Shown: positions 27,658 to 38,015, numbered from the stretch's first letter. The stretch: 64,000 nt of DNA from an uncultured Agathobacter sp. (GCA_934316545.1 CAKRDT010000005.1:15877-79876), one strand, 5' to 3'. The notes: generated by a model from the sequence alone, not told the origin. Program-made: numbers and translations.

Positions 27658-29175
27658 TCAAGAAATCGCTTTCGTGATCTTTAAAACAACGTTCTTGTTT
27701 TTTAAAAATTCTGTCTTATATTCATAGTAGGAACAAGGCGCCCATGTCTTTCCGACTTCGATCGTGATCGACGGAATTCCAAGCAGATACATCACATATT
27801 CCCGGTACTGTCCTCCCGGAGATTTCGTCTTTGAGGACTCCGGCGCCGCTATATAATTCGTTTCCCTTTTTGCGATCTGGTACATGGTTTTTGTATCTTT
27901 CGCGATTTTCTTTGACGAACAGCTTCCGTATATAATCCGCCCCATGGCATGATAATTGATCACGCCCTGCAGCTTCTGTTTCGTTTTCAATTTCACCGTA
28001 AGCGCAGCGATAGCCCGCGATTCCGGCTCGCTCAATGCCTTTTTCCCCGAATAGCCTTCTGCACCCTTTGTGCCTCCGGAAACAAATTTCTTAATCGGGA
28101 AGTTGCGGTTTAGATCGACGCCCCGCGCATTGGATTTCCATCTTGCATAAGATTTCTGCGAGATTTCGACACCATCCGGATTGGCCATCACTACATAGTG
28201 AATCTGTGTGTTTTCCAGGACATCCGCCGGCTTTATGCCGCCGATCCTATGATTGTAATTGCACAGATAATACTCAATTTCCTGCATCAACACTGCCACG
28301 CAGATATACTCGCGGGCATGCAGCGTTCCCACAACCAGAACCGAAGCATCCGCATCCGGGCTGCCGATGGTAAAATCGTAGAGGCTGCGTCCCTTCACCG
28401 ATGAACCGATCTCCGTCATTTCACAATAATCGCTGTACTTGCTCTTCAACATTTTCATCTGCTGCTTCATCTGCGCATAGGTATACTTTTGCGATGCGAT
28501 CTTTACGATTGCCGCATTGGAAAAGGCGATCGTAGCTGCCTCTCCCTCCTGATCAAGAGTATTGTATGCAACGATTTTGTAATGATAGTTCTTTCCTTCC
28601 TTGATTTTCTTATCGGTATAGGAAGGCTTCTCTGCCGTCGCAAGTTTATGGTATGCTCCGCTCCCCTGCTTACGGTAGATCGTATAGGCTGCGGCGTTCT
28701 CACATGCATTCCACTCGATTTTAACTTTTGTCTGCGTCTGTGACGTTGTACGAAGTCCGGTAATCTTTGAAGGAACCGGGACGGGCTGATCCGCATCATC
28801 CTGATTCGAGTCATCCTGATTTACGCCGTCCTGATTCATGCCATCCTGATTTGTGCCATTCTGATCCGCGCTATTCTGTTCCGCGCCATTCTGATCCGTG
28901 CCATTTTGATCCGCGCCATTCTGTTCCGTGTCATTTTGATCCGCGCTATTCTGTTCCGCGCCATTTTGATTCGCGCCATTCTGATTTGTGCTATTCTGAT
29001 TTGCGCTATTCTGATTTGCGCTATTCTGTTCCGCGCTATTCTGATTTGCGCTATTCTGTTCCGCGCTATTCTGATTTGAAGCTTCCTGTAGCGGTTTCTG
29101 CGCTGCATAAGCCGGCTGCACCTGCAACAACATGGTTACAGCAAGTACTGAGCATAAAATCTTTGTTATTTTCAC
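27658..29175 (-). CDS. Secreted M14 zinc carboxypeptidase with fibronectin-like domain and pentapeptide repeats
   Basis: At 505 residues, its signal peptide is 1-25 (ends AYAA). A repeat tract of 19 NQNSA-type pentapeptides spans 34-128. A fibronectin type III domain (about 136-225) is followed by a peptidase M14 domain (232-505) with zinc ligands His286, Glu289 (HARE) and His409, substrate motif RGVDLNRNFP and catalytic Glu473. All active-site residues are present, so it should trim peptides outside the cell, perhaps murein or dietary peptides. GTG at 29175 is the start, after GAGAGGAAG. There are no anchoring motifs. Confidence 0.92.
   Translation of the reverse strand: MKITKILCSVLAVTMLLQVQPAYAAQKPLQEASNQNSAEQNSANQNSAEQNSANQNSANQNSTNQNGANQNGAEQNSADQNDTEQNGADQNGTDQNGAEQNSADQNGTNQDGMNQDGVNQDDSNQDDADQPVPVPSKITGLRTTSQTQTKVKIEWNACENAAAYTIYRKQGSGAYHKLATAEKPSYTDKKIKEGKNYHYKIVAYNTLDQEGEAATIAFSNAAIVKIASQKYTYAQMKQQMKMLKSKYSDYCEMTEIGSSVKGRSLYDFTIGSPDADASVLVVGTLHAREYICVAVLMQEIEYYLCNYNHRIGGIKPADVLENTQIHYVVMANPDGVEISQKSYARWKSNARGVDLNRNFPIKKFVSGGTKGAEGYSGKKALSEPESRAIAALTVKLKTKQKLQGVINYHAMGRIIYGSCSSKKIAKDTKTMYQIAKRETNYIAAPESSKTKSPGGQYREYVMYLLGIPSITIEVGKTWAPCSYYEYKTEFLKNKNVVLKITKAIS
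28792..29076 (-). repeat. 15-bp in-frame tandem repeat (19 pentapeptide units) in the carboxypeptidase
   Basis: Units of form [N/E/D]QN[S/G][A/T] repeat 19 times. On the plus strand the unit reads ATTCTGATTTGCGCT with variation. The tract forms an uncharged-to-acidic, probably disordered linker between signal peptide and catalytic part. It produces a long antisense open frame that is an artefact. Confidence 0.95.
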
Positions 29176-29315
29176 TTTTCCAACTTCCTCTCGTTGTATT
29201 TCCCCTTCATTTTGTAGATTCTTCCTTTGTCCCCTTTTATAAGTTTCGCTCCGCCGTCTCCTATTATAAATTTCGTTCCGCTCACAGGCAGACAGTCCCG
29301 ACTGCGGATGTAAAA

Positions 29316-30098
29316 CTATATCAAATGATAATGCAGCATCGCGTTGCGGACTCCATCCTCATGGATATCGGTGGTAACAAACTCTGCTGCCTCCTTCGGC
29401 GGCTGCGTCGCATTTCCCATCGCGATACCATGGCCGACATATGCAAGCATGTCCAGATCATTCACACTGTCACCGATTGCATATGTCTCTTCTCTCGGAA
29501 CTCCAAGATACTTGCAAAGCCACGCAATCCCGGTTGCCTTGGACGTTCCCTTCGGCACACACTCCACCACATTTCCTTCATGCTCAAGGAAATCAAAATC
29601 GTCTCCGAGTTCTTTCTTAATACGGGCATAGTCCGTATCCGGAAGCACATCCGCCGAGAATTTATTAATCCGGATGTCCGGTGTATATGTTTTCAAAAGC
29701 TTAGCGCTTTTTCCCATCTCCTCAAACAGATAGATCACATACGGATCCTCCTCGAATCCATGCTCATCGATCCAGTGATAATCCGGACCTTCCAGCACAA
29801 CCGGCATATGACATTCCCGCAAAATACGAACAACCTTCTCTGTCAATTCCGGCGAAATGATATTTTCATACACAATCCTGCCATCCAGCTCGACATGATT
29901 GCCGCAAGCCGCAAGGATTCCATCAAATCCGACATCCAATAATGTTTTGTCACGAATGTTTCCTCTCGCCCGCCCGCTGCACAAAAAAATCTTGTGTCCG
30001 TTCTGCTGTACCTGCTTTAATGTTTCAATCGTGCCCTCCGGGATCTTCATATTTTCATCCCAAAGCGTTCCGTCTATATCAAAAAAAATAAGAGCCAT
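29316..30098 (-). CDS. HAD-superfamily phosphatase, Cof/YbjI type
   Basis: This cytoplasmic hydrolase of 260 residues has motif I FFDIDGTLW (nucleophile Asp7, acid Asp9), motif II SGRARG, a C2-type cap and motif IV GDSVNDLDMLAYVGHGIAMGNA. Such enzymes dephosphorylate sugar phosphates or cofactors; the substrate cannot be read from sequence. AAGGAGAAAAG precedes the ATG at 30098. It is probably a separate unit from the carboxypeptidase, 140 bases away. Confidence 0.93.
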   Translation of the reverse strand: MALIFFDIDGTLWDENMKIPEGTIETLKQVQQNGHKIFLCSGRARGNIRDKTLLDVGFDGILAACGNHVELDGRIVYENIISPELTEKVVRILRECHMPVVLEGPDYHWIDEHGFEEDPYVIYLFEEMGKSAKLLKTYTPDIRINKFSADVLPDTDYARIKKELGDDFDFLEHEGNVVECVPKGTSKATGIAWLCKYLGVPREETYAIGDSVNDLDMLAYVGHGIAMGNATQPPKEAAEFVTTDIHEDGVRNAMLHYHLI

Positions 30099-30135
30099 AT
30101 TTCATCTTTTCTCCTTGTTGTTTCCGTTTGGATCC

Positions 30136-30169
30136 ATAAAATAAGCCGTGTAACCACGGCTTATTTTAT
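30136..30169 (-). terminator. Terminator after the Rpn-like gene
   Basis: ATAAAATAAGCCGTG (30136-30150) and CACGGCTTATTTTAT (30155-30169) form a perfect 15-bp stem with T-rich flanks, 12 bases after the stop at 30181. Confidence 0.85.
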
Positions 30170-30180
30170 CACGCATCCCA

Positions 30181-31101
30181 TTATACCAGCTCCAATTCTT
30201 TGCCTGCAAGAATTGTTTTTACAGCCTCGATATCTTTGCCTGTAACAGTGGAAATCTGCTCCGGCAACATACCATTCTTATTCATATTCCGAATAAGAAT
30301 CGCTTCACCTTCTGCTCTGCCTTCTGCTCGTCCTTTTGCATGTCCCTCTGCTCGCCCCTCTGCTATCGCAATCTTTTTTGCAGCATTAACATCTTTCTCG
30401 ATTTCATCTTTCATCAATTCTCTTAATGCTTCACACATCGTTGATTCCCTCCTTATCTCCTCATACAGTTCATAGTTTGCCTTCACACTTGCCTGCAATA
30501 CAGCATCCATATTGCTTTTATCTCTAGGATCGCACGCTTCCACATCATTTAAAAACTCTTTGACATCTTCTTTATCTGCCTTGGCAGACAGCACTCTTAA
30601 GCTTTTATGTTCTGCACGATTTAATTGTTTGATCACTACCACCTGAGCTGAAAACGGCAAACCATAAATATAGTATATGCCAGGATATCTTTCTTCTATT
30701 TTATGACCATACTTCTTCAATGTCAAAAACATTTTCTTCGGATGCTTTTCCCTAAAAATAGAAATCGTGAGTTCATCGACAGGAATTTGATCAACACACT
30801 TCCCATATCCTTTATATAAACATGCATATCCAACTGTCTTATAAAAATCATCGATCGTCAAATTATCTTCCGGACTCTTATATTCGATTACATTATACAT
30901 TTTCATCATATGACCGATCTCATTCTTGATTTTTTTACCTCGTTCCTCCTCGTTAATAATCAACAGATCGATCCGGATCGGTTCCTTGCTCAGATTATAC
31001 TCGGTCATAAATTCTAATTGTTCAATATTTTCATGTAATTCCAGTTCCGTTGCTGCATAAAAAGCCGGATGCCACTGGATTTTGTCTGGTGTATCAGTCA
31101 A
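30181..31101 (-). CDS. Rpn family PD-(D/E)XK nuclease (putative transposase type)
   Basis: This 306-residue protein belongs to the Rpn/PDDEXK recombination-promoting nuclease group. The core is seen as Asp45 (IRIDLLI) and Glu73-Tyr-Lys75 (IEYKS). The C-terminal half is helical with the repetitive AEGRAEGHAKGRAEGRAEGE (about 260-280), typical for the family. TTG at 31101 is the start, after AGGAGG. No terminal inverted repeats were seen, so this is a lone gene rather than an insertion sequence. Rpn proteins cut DNA and raise recombination, and have been implicated in phage defence; the role here is unknown. Confidence 0.85.
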   Translation of the reverse strand: MTDTPDKIQWHPAFYAATELELHENIEQLEFMTEYNLSKEPIRIDLLIINEEERGKKIKNEIGHMMKMYNVIEYKSPEDNLTIDDFYKTVGYACLYKGYGKCVDQIPVDELTISIFREKHPKKMFLTLKKYGHKIEERYPGIYYIYGLPFSAQVVVIKQLNRAEHKSLRVLSAKADKEDVKEFLNDVEACDPRDKSNMDAVLQASVKANYELYEEIRRESTMCEALRELMKDEIEKDVNAAKKIAIAEGRAEGHAKGRAEGRAEGEAILIRNMNKNGMLPEQISTVTGKDIEAVKTILAGKELELV

Positions 31102-31304
31102 TACACAATACCTCCTCTTTTTCTCATGAAACTACAAAAACTTCCCCCATTTTTTTGCATTTTCAACTATTCAATTACATTTTTTTGAAATAAAAGCATG
31201 TTTCTATAATATCTGAAATAATTTGTTCTCCATGCCAGTTCTACATGGAATATGATAAATATATGTATTAGATAATTATGCTTTGCGATAAGTTTATCAT
31301 GACT

Positions 31305-31333
31305 ATTTTAGAAATACAAGTCAAATTTACCAA
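31305..31333 (-). promoter_or_regulatory. Possible promoter of the Rpn-like gene
   Basis: TTGGTA (31328-31333), 17 bases and TAAAAT (31305-31310). It would give a leader of about 200 AT-rich bases. The remainder of 31102-31436 shows no gene or repeat. Confidence 0.4.
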
Positions 31334-31436
31334 CAATTCTTAATCCAATTATTAATTCCTAATCAATCTCAAATGTTCCAAATATATTGATTCTTTGTGT
31401 CAGATGCAGATTCTCATTGGTTCTCTCCGATTGCGG

Positions 31437-31473
31437 CAAAAAAAGCTCCGAGAAACTTTCGTTTCTCGGAACT
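31437..31473 (-). terminator. Terminator of the giant surface protein gene
   Basis: TCCGAGAAAC (31447-31456) pairs with GTTTCTCGGA (31461-31470), followed on the minus strand by GCTTTTTTTGCC. Confidence 0.92.
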
Positions 31474-31492
31474 TTTTGTTTTTGTTCATATG

Positions 31493-34400
31493 TTATTTTA
31501 CGGTTACCTTCATCTTGACTACTTTCTTTGTTCCATTGTTCAAAGTAATTGTCGCTTTGATGATCACAGTACCGGCTTTGACTGCTTTGATGCTTCCTTT
31601 TTTAGAAACGGTAGCAATCTTTTTGTTGCTGCTTGTGTACGTAATCTTCTTAATATTGGCTTTGTTCAATTTCTTAGAAAGCTTAAATGAGTCTTTGCCA
31701 CCTACCTTTAATTTGGCAGATGTCTTTGCTGCTTTCACAGTCTTCAAAATCTTCTTATCGATTTTTGCAGCCTGTTTTTTGGTTACGAGACGATAGCTGC
31801 CTTTTCCTGCCAGCTTGGTAATAAGTGTCGTATCACCAGCCTTTGCAGTATTGGCTTTTCTGTCCACCATAACCAGCGAGCCATCCCCAGCCACCTTGTA
31901 TACATACAATTCTGCAGCCGCTGCGAGATCGGATTTAGAGACTGATACTTTGTATCCCGTCTTGCCGTTCAATTTCTTTGCGGTAAATGTGATGTCTGTA
32001 TCGCTTGCGGTGTCTGCCAACAGCTTGTTCGCTGCCGTCATATCGAAGGTATTTTTCTTACCTGCCGAAGTCTGGATGATCTCCATCTTAGAGGCCGTCT
32101 CATGTCCCTTTGCATCCAGTCTGGCTTCCAGTCTGACAACACGCTTTCCATCTGCGGATGTAGCTGTGATCGTCTTGGTTACACTGCCGTCTGCCGCTGT
32201 CACAGTCTTAGTCTCTACCTTGGTTCCGTCTGCCCAGGTTTCTTCCGTATCCTTGGTATCTGCCGGCTTCTGCTCTCCGGATGACGAACCGCCACCGGAT
32301 GGACTACTAGACGAACCACCGGACGAACCACCAGATGAACCGCCGGATGAACCACCGGATGAACCACCAGATGAACCGCCGGATGCTTTGATTTTCCACT
32401 CAAGTGTCAGATTTAACAGTGCTTTCTGCGCTGCGGATACTTTATACTTATCTTCAGGGTAATTGATTGTTGCAGTTACCGTATACGTACCTGCTTCTGT
32501 TGCATTCTGCGTTCCCGCATACGTGACAAAAAATCCTTTATCCAATAATTGGGAGATATCCAGCGCAACCGTCTTTTCCTTGCCATCTGCGGTAAATGGC
32601 TGACTGTAATTCCATTTTACTTTTGTCAGAACCTCATTGACATTGAGCGTCTTTTTACCTGTAATCGTCCACGAAATTGTCTCCGTCTTTTCTAATTTTG
32701 CTCTATCCTCGTCACTTAACGAAGATGTGTCATAATAGTTTTCATTCAATTTGAATGTGACTTCTGCCGTATAAGTGCCCGGCTCCGTTGCCGAACAGGT
32801 TCCGCCGTACTTAACCGTCATGCCTTCCGGCAAATTATTGTCTACGATCGTAAAGGTCTTGGTCTTGCCATCGTATGTTTTCTTTGTATTATCCTCTGCG
32901 CTTGAATCAGTGATAACCTGATTCATCGCTGTCGTTAATTTAGTCTTCTCGCTATCATCAATCTGCTTTAATGTTTTCGGCACGATTCCATAGACAGAGA
33001 ATTTATCCGACTTAAAGGTCAGTGTCTTCTTTACTCGATCAATAATCGCCTTGATGATCTCAGCCTTTCCATCATGATAACGAATGATATCATAACCCCA
33101 ATCCTTCCGCATTTCACCCGGATATTTGATGGTGATCTCGATCGCTTCGTCTACCTCTGTGATCTTTTCACTGTCTTTAGTCTCATCAAACTTAACTTTA
33201 TTACCGTCTTTGTCCACTACCGAGGTCTCCAGATTGACATCAATGGCAGTCATATCATCTACTTTGTAATCCTTGTCACTCTTTACCTTGTCTGTAATAG
33301 CCTCGATTGCTGCTTTTGTATTTGAATCATCATCAATCTTGTCTTTTTCAATTGTGTCAACGACTAAATCGATTTTCACGGAAGCACCGCTATCCGCAAT
33401 CGCCTTTACCTGATCATCGGTCAGTTCCACATTCTTAACCGTAGAGATATCCGGTATGGTATCTTCCTTGATGCTGACCGCATCCTTATTATCTTTCACA
33501 AAAGTTCCGCTCGTATTGACTTCTACTTTCTGCGTAAAGAGCTTCAATGGGAAGGCCGGCAATGTTGCCAGATCGGTTCCATTATCATAGGTCAGTCCGG
33601 AAACGGTAAAGGTTTTCTCCTTATCCGTACCCAAATTGGCTTTTGTGTAGGTCTTTTTATCAATGATAACCAGCTCATCGGAAGCAGTCCATGTAGGCTC
33701 ACCGATCGATACCTTTGATTCGGAATCCTTGCCCATCAATACTCTGACATCAGACAGATGTCCAAACATGCGGTAATCCGTCGCTCCGTCTGTATTGATC
33801 AGGATCTTTGGAGCAGTCAGATCGTCAAAGAGGGCATGATCCGGCATCCATTCGTCATCGTAAGAAAACAGATCCACTGAAAATGCCTTATCATTCAGCT
33901 TAGTGCCTCTTCCTAATTTGTAATCGGCATCAGCCCCACCTGCTTTGACATTATATACGTCAAAGGTTTTCGCATCATAATTTTGTAAAACAGTCACATT
34001 CTGCAGACCTGCGATATCCAGTCCAAGACTCTTAAGCCATTCTGCCACTTTTGTATCTGACGTAGCATATACCTGTTCATAGAATCCGACCTTCACACCC
34101 ACTTTTGCCTGCTTCAGCTGCGGTCCCATGTCCAGAATGATGCCTTTTAAGGTACCGGTTGAACTGATCAGCTGCTCTGCTTCAAGTACGTTATTCGCAA
34201 TCGTCTTATCCGATGCATCAAAAGTGATATGCAGATAATCAAGGGTATTCTCTTCACGAAGCTCCTTTACCTTAGCATTTGGCTGACCAGTGAAGCTAAC
34301 TTCTGTCTTTCCATTGGCCTGATCGATCAGATCCTGCATCGTTGCGGCATGGAGATATACAAGTGGTGCCGGCTTCGTATCAAAGCTGGTCTCATCCTCG

Positions 34401-37336
34401 TAAGTATTCAGATACTCTTCCTCGTTCTGCAGCACTGCACAATAGCCCTGTCCGGTTTTATCATCGCTGTAAACCGTTCTTCGCGTTCCCTCCGCGTAGA
34501 CATTCAATACCTTGGTTTCATCCCATGTCCATTCAGGATCGTCGGTCTTTTGGGTATGTGCTTCAACGATAATGCATCCATCGTAACTATGTTCCGGAAG
34601 TGTGATTTCATAAATATGGTTTGTTGAATCCACTTCGGTTACCGTTGCACCGGATAATCCCTCTGTAAATACCTGAATCGGATTTTCAGCCACAAATTGT
34701 TCTCCGTCATTTGGAGTAACTTTCACACAAATCGTCTTTACCTTATTCTTCCAGCAATCATAGCGGTCAATGCCTTCCTCCGAATCAAACTCCGGTGTGA
34801 AGGTTCCTGTCAATGAACCATTCGCATGACCACTTCCATAGGTCACCATACTCTTTTTAACATTGATGGTAAGCGTCTCACCCTCATAAGTCAGAGTTGC
34901 TTCTCCACTGCCGGTTGCAGTAAATTCATAACAGCCGGCTATGCCCTTCTCACATTTTTCAACCGTCAGGTTCGAATTACCGGTAATCGTAAGATCCTTA
35001 GCACTTGCAGTAATCGGTGTTACCGTACCATCCGCAGTTTTATTTACAAGGATCATGTGACGCCGGCTTTCCTTTTCTACCATTTCAAACTGATCTTCGA
35101 TATAATCACAGTTTTCCGGGAAAGAATGTTGATCATCGACCCAGTCCGGATCAACAAATCCAACACCCGTTGGTGTAAGCCAGATGTCACGCTCAGATTC
35201 GACGGTCCAGGAATCTGCCGAAATCGTATTGCCTTCTTCATCCTGTCCTTCTGGTCTTGTGATTTTTGCCGTCACACAAAGTCCGAAAGGTTCTTTTTTA
35301 GACTTAATCTGATATGCCTTCTTTTCCTTATCGAAGGTTACATATTTTGCGATTTCAGCTTCATTTGTAATATACTTTCCTTCATCATCTGCATAGGAAT
35401 GGATTTTGGTTCCGGTAATCTCAACTCTCAGATCTTTGGTATACTCCTCATTATCTAAACCGATGTAAATCCAATCGCCATAAACACCATGCTCATAGTC
35501 ACCGATTCCCCACTCCTGGGTACGATTTTCATCCCCATAGAACTGTACATCGTTGCAATCATAATTGATAAAAAGTGTCAGACAATCCTTTGCCTCTGCA
35601 GTAGCACCGGATTTTACAATACGGTATTCACCGATGTTCTCATAGGTTAAACCGGTAAAGGTGATGCTTCCATCTGTTGCATCAGTCATAAGAGATTTTA
35701 AAGCATCACATTTGTCATAAGTGACCTTTGGTTCTCCACCGTCTTCGACACCTTCCCAGTTTTCAATACGTTGCCATACATCGATGTCTGCTACCTTATA
35801 CGACTGCTTGCGCTTACCGGTGTCCGGATTGATGTCTGCAATCGCAATCGTCTGTGTCGATACATTTTCCGTGGCAGGACTGATGACTCTGTCCCGTCCA
35901 CATTTGTAATAGTTGTTCTCCCCATCTTTTTCTACATAAATGAAGTCATTGATGCCATCATCCCAACTGATATAAAGACTTGCACCCTCATCAACGACAT
36001 TCAGTGATACGTTCAGTGGAACACCATTTTCATCTGTTTTAAACTTATCCTTATTCAAGGTCAGCTTGTAGATATTAACATTCTGATTTTCTTTGGATGC
36101 CTGCTGTACCGATTCCGCCTTAAAATATTCATTCGTTCCTAACAGGTCAACGATTTCTGTCTTTTGGTTGTTCTCACTACCATCTTCAAACACTAACTGG
36201 AACGTATATGTATTCGTTCCCTCTACTGCATAATAGAAAGATGCCTCCTGATTGTCCTGATAGATCAGGTGATTGATCGGCTCTTTCCAATTTTCTGAAC
36301 GAAGTGTTTTTGCATCGTCTTGTGTTGCAAAGAATCCCATATCACCCTTCGTGTGAATGTACTGGCTGCAGCTGCGGGTATAGGTTCCGGCAGAACCATT
36401 TTCCTCTGCAGTAAATTCCACTTTCAGTTCAAAGTCCTTTGGACAATTCTGCTGGATCGTAATCGCATAGCTTATCCATTTATGTTGTTCGCTGACACTG
36501 CTATCACTTTCTCCTTCTGTGACGACACGCCGCCCATCGTCCGAATAGGTGAATACGCCAGTCTTGGCAGAATTACCAAAATCACACGTTACATACTGTG
36601 CTACAGTGGCTGCAACAGAAGTATACTCTGATCCCTCCTCTGCCGGTTTTACAGACACAACCGGATTGGAATACTCGATATGATCCGTCTCGAACTGTGC
36701 CAGATAAATCGTGCTTCCACCGGCATGGATTTTGTCTCCATCATAATGGCTGTCCTCTGTTGGGACATCCTTCTCATACAACTCGACCTCTCCGGGATAA
36801 TTGACATCTAACGTCAGAGTTTTGTCTGTAAGACCGTCTTTTGTGCATCTCAGCTGATATCTTCCGAGTGCAGTTGAAGGGAAATTGCACTTGATGACAC
36901 CTGCCTGACCGTCTACATCTAACAGATAGTTTCCTGTAATTTCTTTACCTACATCCGATTGATTAGCCTCACACCAGCTCTCCGTCAGATACAGTTCAAA
37001 ATCCTTTGTTGTATATCCTGTATCTGAGGCAACTTTAAATCCACTCTCCGCGGTATCATCTGGCGCAACATCGCAGATTGCGATATAACTGCCCACGCTG
37101 TCACCGTCCTTATTGGCCGATACCCACTGATTATCAGTTGATAATGATACAGACTCACCTTTGCCCGGCAATGCCTGTCCCTGGTCAAGACCATCGTATG
37201 ACACAAATTGAAATTGCTTTGTCTCGGCAGTAGTAGTCTCATCCGCACGAACCGTGATACCGGAGAAGGTACTCATCACCATGCTGAGTGATAACAGCAA
37301 TGCCAGACTTCGTTTTTTCTTTTTCCTGTTTTTCAT
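31493..37336 (-). CDS. Giant secreted/surface protein with Ig-like domains
   Basis: At 1947 residues, its signal peptide is 1-31 (MKNRKKKKRSLALLLSLSM..., ends VRADE). A long series of beta-rich Ig-like segments follows. Two similar YDGKTKTFTI / KYGGTCSATEPGTYTAEVTF and FTADGKEKTVALDI / TYAGTQNATEAGTYTVTATI units lie near 1500-1640. Then comes a GGSS-repeat linker (about 1645-1687), and the last 75 residues form a Big_2-type domain (ITYTSSNKKIATVSKKGSIKAVKAGT). No LPxTG or S-layer motif was seen, so attachment is unclear. AAAGGAAAGAGGAG precedes the ATG. It may be an adhesin or glycan-binding protein; this is inference. It stands alone, not in an operon. Confidence 0.85.
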   Translation of the reverse strand: MKNRKKKKRSLALLLSLSMVMSTFSGITVRADETTTAETKQFQFVSYDGLDQGQALPGKGESVSLSTDNQWVSANKDGDSVGSYIAICDVAPDDTAESGFKVASDTGYTTKDFELYLTESWCEANQSDVGKEITGNYLLDVDGQAGVIKCNFPSTALGRYQLRCTKDGLTDKTLTLDVNYPGEVELYEKDVPTEDSHYDGDKIHAGGSTIYLAQFETDHIEYSNPVVSVKPAEEGSEYTSVAATVAQYVTCDFGNSAKTGVFTYSDDGRRVVTEGESDSSVSEQHKWISYAITIQQNCPKDFELKVEFTAEENGSAGTYTRSCSQYIHTKGDMGFFATQDDAKTLRSENWKEPINHLIYQDNQEASFYYAVEGTNTYTFQLVFEDGSENNQKTEIVDLLGTNEYFKAESVQQASKENQNVNIYKLTLNKDKFKTDENGVPLNVSLNVVDEGASLYISWDDGINDFIYVEKDGENNYYKCGRDRVISPATENVSTQTIAIADINPDTGKRKQSYKVADIDVWQRIENWEGVEDGGEPKVTYDKCDALKSLMTDATDGSITFTGLTYENIGEYRIVKSGATAEAKDCLTLFINYDCNDVQFYGDENRTQEWGIGDYEHGVYGDWIYIGLDNEEYTKDLRVEITGTKIHSYADDEGKYITNEAEIAKYVTFDKEKKAYQIKSKKEPFGLCVTAKITRPEGQDEEGNTISADSWTVESERDIWLTPTGVGFVDPDWVDDQHSFPENCDYIEDQFEMVEKESRRHMILVNKTADGTVTPITASAKDLTITGNSNLTVEKCEKGIAGCYEFTATGSGEATLTYEGETLTINVKKSMVTYGSGHANGSLTGTFTPEFDSEEGIDRYDCWKNKVKTICVKVTPNDGEQFVAENPIQVFTEGLSGATVTEVDSTNHIYEITLPEHSYDGCIIVEAHTQKTDDPEWTWDETKVLNVYAEGTRRTVYSDDKTGQGYCAVLQNEEEYLNTYEDETSFDTKPAPLVYLHAATMQDLIDQANGKTEVSFTGQPNAKVKELREENTLDYLHITFDASDKTIANNVLEAEQLISSTGTLKGIILDMGPQLKQAKVGVKVGFYEQVYATSDTKVAEWLKSLGLDIAGLQNVTVLQNYDAKTFDVYNVKAGGADADYKLGRGTKLNDKAFSVDLFSYDDEWMPDHALFDDLTAPKILINTDGATDYRMFGHLSDVRVLMGKDSESKVSIGEPTWTASDELVIIDKKTYTKANLGTDKEKTFTVSGLTYDNGTDLATLPAFPLKLFTQKVEVNTSGTFVKDNKDAVSIKEDTIPDISTVKNVELTDDQVKAIADSGASVKIDLVVDTIEKDKIDDDSNTKAAIEAITDKVKSDKDYKVDDMTAIDVNLETSVVDKDGNKVKFDETKDSEKITEVDEAIEITIKYPGEMRKDWGYDIIRYHDGKAEIIKAIIDRVKKTLTFKSDKFSVYGIVPKTLKQIDDSEKTKLTTAMNQVITDSSAEDNTKKTYDGKTKTFTIVDNNLPEGMTVKYGGTCSATEPGTYTAEVTFKLNENYYDTSSLSDEDRAKLEKTETISWTITGKKTLNVNEVLTKVKWNYSQPFTADGKEKTVALDISQLLDKGFFVTYAGTQNATEAGTYTVTATINYPEDKYKVSAAQKALLNLTLEWKIKASGGSSGGSSGGSSGGSSGGSSGGSSSSPSGGGSSSGEQKPADTKDTEETWADGTKVETKTVTAADGSVTKTITATSADGKRVVRLEARLDAKGHETASKMEIIQTSAGKKNTFDMTAANKLLADTASDTDITFTAKKLNGKTGYKVSVSKSDLAAAAELYVYKVAGDGSLVMVDRKANTAKAGDTTLITKLAGKGSYRLVTKKQAAKIDKKILKTVKAAKTSAKLKVGGKDSFKLSKKLNKANIKKITYTSSNKKIATVSKKGSIKAVKAGTVIIKATITLNNGTKKVVKMKVTVK

Positions 37337-37667
37337 ATTCTCCTCTTTCCTTTCTTCTATATTCTATTATGTTAAACAGATTGTATTTGCCACTACGCCC
37401 TTCAACACACCGGCATATACAGTCTGAAAAACAATTTTACATAGTAATTGTAACAACTATAAACCTCATTATGGTGTGCTAGATTGCACACTTTGTAAAA
37501 AAAATCTGAAAAAAATAAAGAGCGCCCAGATTTTTCTGAATGCTCTTGATATACCAGCTTATTTTTGCTATGAAATATACAACAGATTAGCCACAGTAAA
37601 CTACTGTCAATCTGTATTCGTTTGTGAGATATATGGTAAAATTGATCCTATTCCCATTTTTTTCTGT

Positions 37668-37829
37668 AGGTCATGTCCTCCCCTGCTTTCACTTGACCTG
37701 GATCTTATTTTTCTCCTGTAGGTCATGGTCGCTCCTATTTCCACATGACCCAGATAGCATTTTTCTCCTGTAGGTCATAGCCTTCCCTGTTTCCACATGA
37801 CCCAATAGTCAAATTTTCTCTCAGGGTCA
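37668..37829. repeat. 52-bp-period dyad array, locus 2
   Basis: AGGTCA or AGGGTCA arms stand at 37668, 37720, 37772 and 37823, and inverted TGACCT/TGACCC arms fall midway, 26 bases later (for example 37694-37699). Spacers are less alike than at locus 1, but TTTTTCTCCTGT recurs. The period is the same as at 189-560. It lies upstream of the giant surface protein gene and downstream of gltD. Confidence 0.85.
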
Positions 37830-37901
37830 TTTTGTCACAAACGCAGGGAAAAGGGATATTACATAATGCCCCACTTTGCAAAATTTGCAAGAGGGTGTCC
37901 C

Positions 37902-38015
37902 GCATGCCGAGCCCCATCCTTATTCCGCTTGTTCGATGACACTTTACACAAAACAAATCACGCGCGGCGAAATCTTACATTTATTTGTAGAATAACACCG
38001 CGCGTCAATTATTTT
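37902..38015. repeat. Conserved module with CGCG hairpin, copy 2
   Basis: GCATGCC at 37902, then ACGCGCGG (37960-37967) pairing with CCGCGCGT (37998-38005). The interior CTTACATTTATTTGTA and the tail CGCGTCAATTATTTT match copy 1 at 564-680 almost base for base. Confidence 0.8.

Noticed and set aside
28767..29942. A 391-codon plus-strand frame opposite the carboxypeptidase and HAD genes
   Set aside because: It is the antisense of the pentapeptide repeat and of two well-supported genes, with no ribosome site.
30181..31101. Insertion sequence around the Rpn-like gene
   Set aside because: No terminal inverted repeats or target duplication were seen in the flanks, and the gene has its own terminator.
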